A stretch of DNA of 31,690 nucleotides from Bacteroidota bacterium (GTDB taxonomy: Bacteria > Bacteroidota > Bacteroidia > Chitinophagales > Chitinophagaceae): the NCBI GenBank assembly GCA_023417815.1, contig JAEZEI010000060.1:1-31690 (forward strand), in the 5' to 3' direction. This document shows positions 30,895 through 31,690 of the stretch, piece by piece. Made by a program: the position numbers and the translations under genes. Under the pieces are notes generated by a model, which was not told the DNA's origin, searched no databases, and saw nothing but the letters and a program-made list of their open reading frames with translations. How positions within the stretch are numbered: the first letter of the stretch is position 1; each line of letters opens with the position of its first letter.

Positions 30895-31332
30895 TCATTG
30901 CTGCCGCGCAAAGCTCAGCATTTCCTCGTAAGAAGAACCTAGCTCCTCTTTTTGTGTGGTGAAAAGAGAACGCAGGTATGAAGGGATCTCATGACATAGT
31001 GCTTCATCGTAGGCCTCCTGGAGTTGTTGCTCAACCTCGCAACAATGCTTTATCACTGTATCCTTATTAACAGACCTGAATACCTCTCCTAGTTTCTGCC
31101 ATACAGAAGCAGTGGGTACATGGTCCTCATGTTTTAAATGATCCTTCGCCTGCAGTTCGGTAAGCAGTTCATTTCTTGATCTTCTTCCCTGGTCTATCAT
31201 GTTCATGAAAAGGATCCGCAGGTCATGTTCTTCCGAAAGTTGCTGCATAGCCTTTTCATATACATGGATACGTTCATTATTGGCATCCAGGAGTGAACAT
31301 AGAACTGATACCAGGATGCTATCGCTGTCCAT
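30895..31332 (-). CDS. DUF2383 / PA2169-type four-helix protein
   Basis: 145-residue all-helical protein matching the PA2169-type DUF2383 family, a ferritin-like fold of unknown function that is often seen with stress genes. Key features are LCSLLDANNERIHVYEKAMQQL, IDQGRRSRNELLTEL, WQKLGEVFRSVNKDTVIKHCCEVEQQLQEAYDEAL and LRSLFTTQKEELGSSYEEML. Glu/His positions spaced along the helices (NNERIHVYE, EVEQQL) recall di-iron ligands, but a full ligand set is not certain. The start lies within the end of a small upstream gene on the same strand (14-bp overlap), which implies co-translation. Confidence 0.85.
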   Translation of the reverse strand: MDSDSILVSVLCSLLDANNERIHVYEKAMQQLSEEHDLRILFMNMIDQGRRSRNELLTELQAKDHLKHEDHVPTASVWQKLGEVFRSVNKDTVIKHCCEVEQQLQEAYDEALCHEIPSYLRSLFTTQKEELGSSYEEMLSFARQQ

Positions 31333-31510
31333 CGTTATTACGTTGTTTCAGATGATGCTCCTTTGTTTCTTTTTTGTTATGAGTAACATCATCGCCTTTA
31401 GTCAGCTGCTCTTCCCCTTCCCTGCTATCGAGGTTGTCCTTGTTTTCAGGGCGATTCCTGTTATTCGGGGTAATGTTTTTTCCGGGTGTTTGATCATGTC
31501 TTGTTTTCAT
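31319..31510 (-). CDS. Small hydrophilic, probably disordered protein
   Basis: 63 residues made almost only of charged and polar residues (KTRHDQTPGKNITPNNRNRPEN ... split pattern; many Lys, Asn, Glu, His; no aromatic core). No signal peptide and no known domain. It overlaps the following DUF2383 gene by 14 bp, an arrangement typical of stress-induced small proteins in this phylum. It could equally be a non-coding leader, since composition alone is weak evidence. Confidence 0.45.
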   Translation of the reverse strand: MKTRHDQTPGKNITPNNRNRPENKDNLDSREGEEQLTKGDDVTHNKKETKEHHLKQRNNDGQR

Positions 31511-31560
31511 AAATCGAAGTTTTCAATTTATGCTGCAAAAGAGTTGCCACGACGGTGAGT

Positions 31561-31644
31561 GGTTGGAAGTTGGAAGTTGGAGGTTGGAGGTGGGAGGTTG
31601 GAGGTGGGAAGTTGGAGGTTGGATGTTTGAGGTTGGAGGTTAAA
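31561..31644 (+). repeat. 7-bp tandem repeat, about 12 units of GGTTGGA
   Basis: Eleven units with variants (AGTTGGA, GGTGGGA, TGTTTGA) plus one degenerate unit follow each other without gaps. A small dyad GGGAAC-tggc-GTTCCC (31670-31685) follows near the window end. The 180-bp region from 31511 holds no gene. Confidence 0.85.
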
Positions 31645-31690
31645 GTTAGGGGGTGGGGTACCTGGGCCGGGGAACTGGCGTTCCCGCCCC

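Overview
The window looks like a chromosomal segment of a Bacteroidota bacterium, most likely Chitinophagaceae or a close relative. The evidence is the promoter style (TAnnTTTG -7 boxes, sometimes with an upstream TTTG or TTG box), the rarity of strong Shine-Dalgarno sites, DUF4142 and other lipoproteins with typical Bacteroidota lipoboxes, and the close similarity of the housekeeping proteins (AsnS, CysS, RecQ, DnaN, SSB) to that group. This assignment is inferred from recognition, not from a database search. No phage, integrase, transposase or CRISPR array was seen.

Layout. 1-973: 5' part of asnS (minus strand, running off the left edge). 1102-2942: a DUF4142 lipoprotein, a 470-bp repeat-filled gap and an outer-membrane barrel protein. 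3011-3897: a short single-stranded-DNA-binding protein, divergent from a small zinc-finger protein. 3941-4533: an unusual tRNA-Phe neighbourhood. It holds two tandem 5'-half tRNA copies, one intact tRNA-Phe, a GIY-YIG nuclease gene and a disrupted tRNA-Phe copy, and the attenuator-like terminator is duplicated together with the tRNA. 4732-5172: Hsp20. 5275-12330: a minus-strand light-signalling cluster made of heme oxygenase (makes biliverdin), a bacteriophytochrome broken by a -1 frameshift and lacking a kinase domain, and a 1655-residue CheB/CheR/PAS/histidine-kinase fusion. 12422-14671: RecQ. 14896-19402: a four-gene plus-strand operon with KdsD, mannose-1-phosphate guanylyltransferase, a methionine-type aminotransferase and a sorbosone-dehydrogenase-like lipoprotein. 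19378-20982: a minus-strand group with a DUF2007 protein, KdsB and a DUF1569 protein. With KdsD, KdsB supplies two steps of CMP-Kdo synthesis for lipopolysaccharide. 21255-22607: a small basic protein behind a promoter with a clear dyad operator, then dnaN. 22797-25677: a tightly coupled operon of an unknown protein, a cytoplasmic trypsin-like protease with zinc ribbon and C-terminal YbjN-like domain, and RecX. 25678-28633: a Cys-rich four-helix (Csp-like) protein divergent from free-methionine-sulfoxide reductase, then an AlkA-type glycosylase coupled to cysS. 28681-31510: an endonuclease/exonuclease/phosphatase membrane protein, a lipoprotein with a duplicated His/Cys motif, a small wHTH-like protein, a DUF2383 four-helix protein and a small disordered protein. 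The window ends in a 7-bp tandem repeat.

The most noteworthy items are the tRNA-Phe/GIY-YIG cassette, the kinase-less and frameshifted phytochrome beside a giant chemotaxis-type kinase, the protease/YbjN/RecX operon, and several genes whose -7 box lies only 4 nt from the ATG, which predicts leaderless mRNAs.
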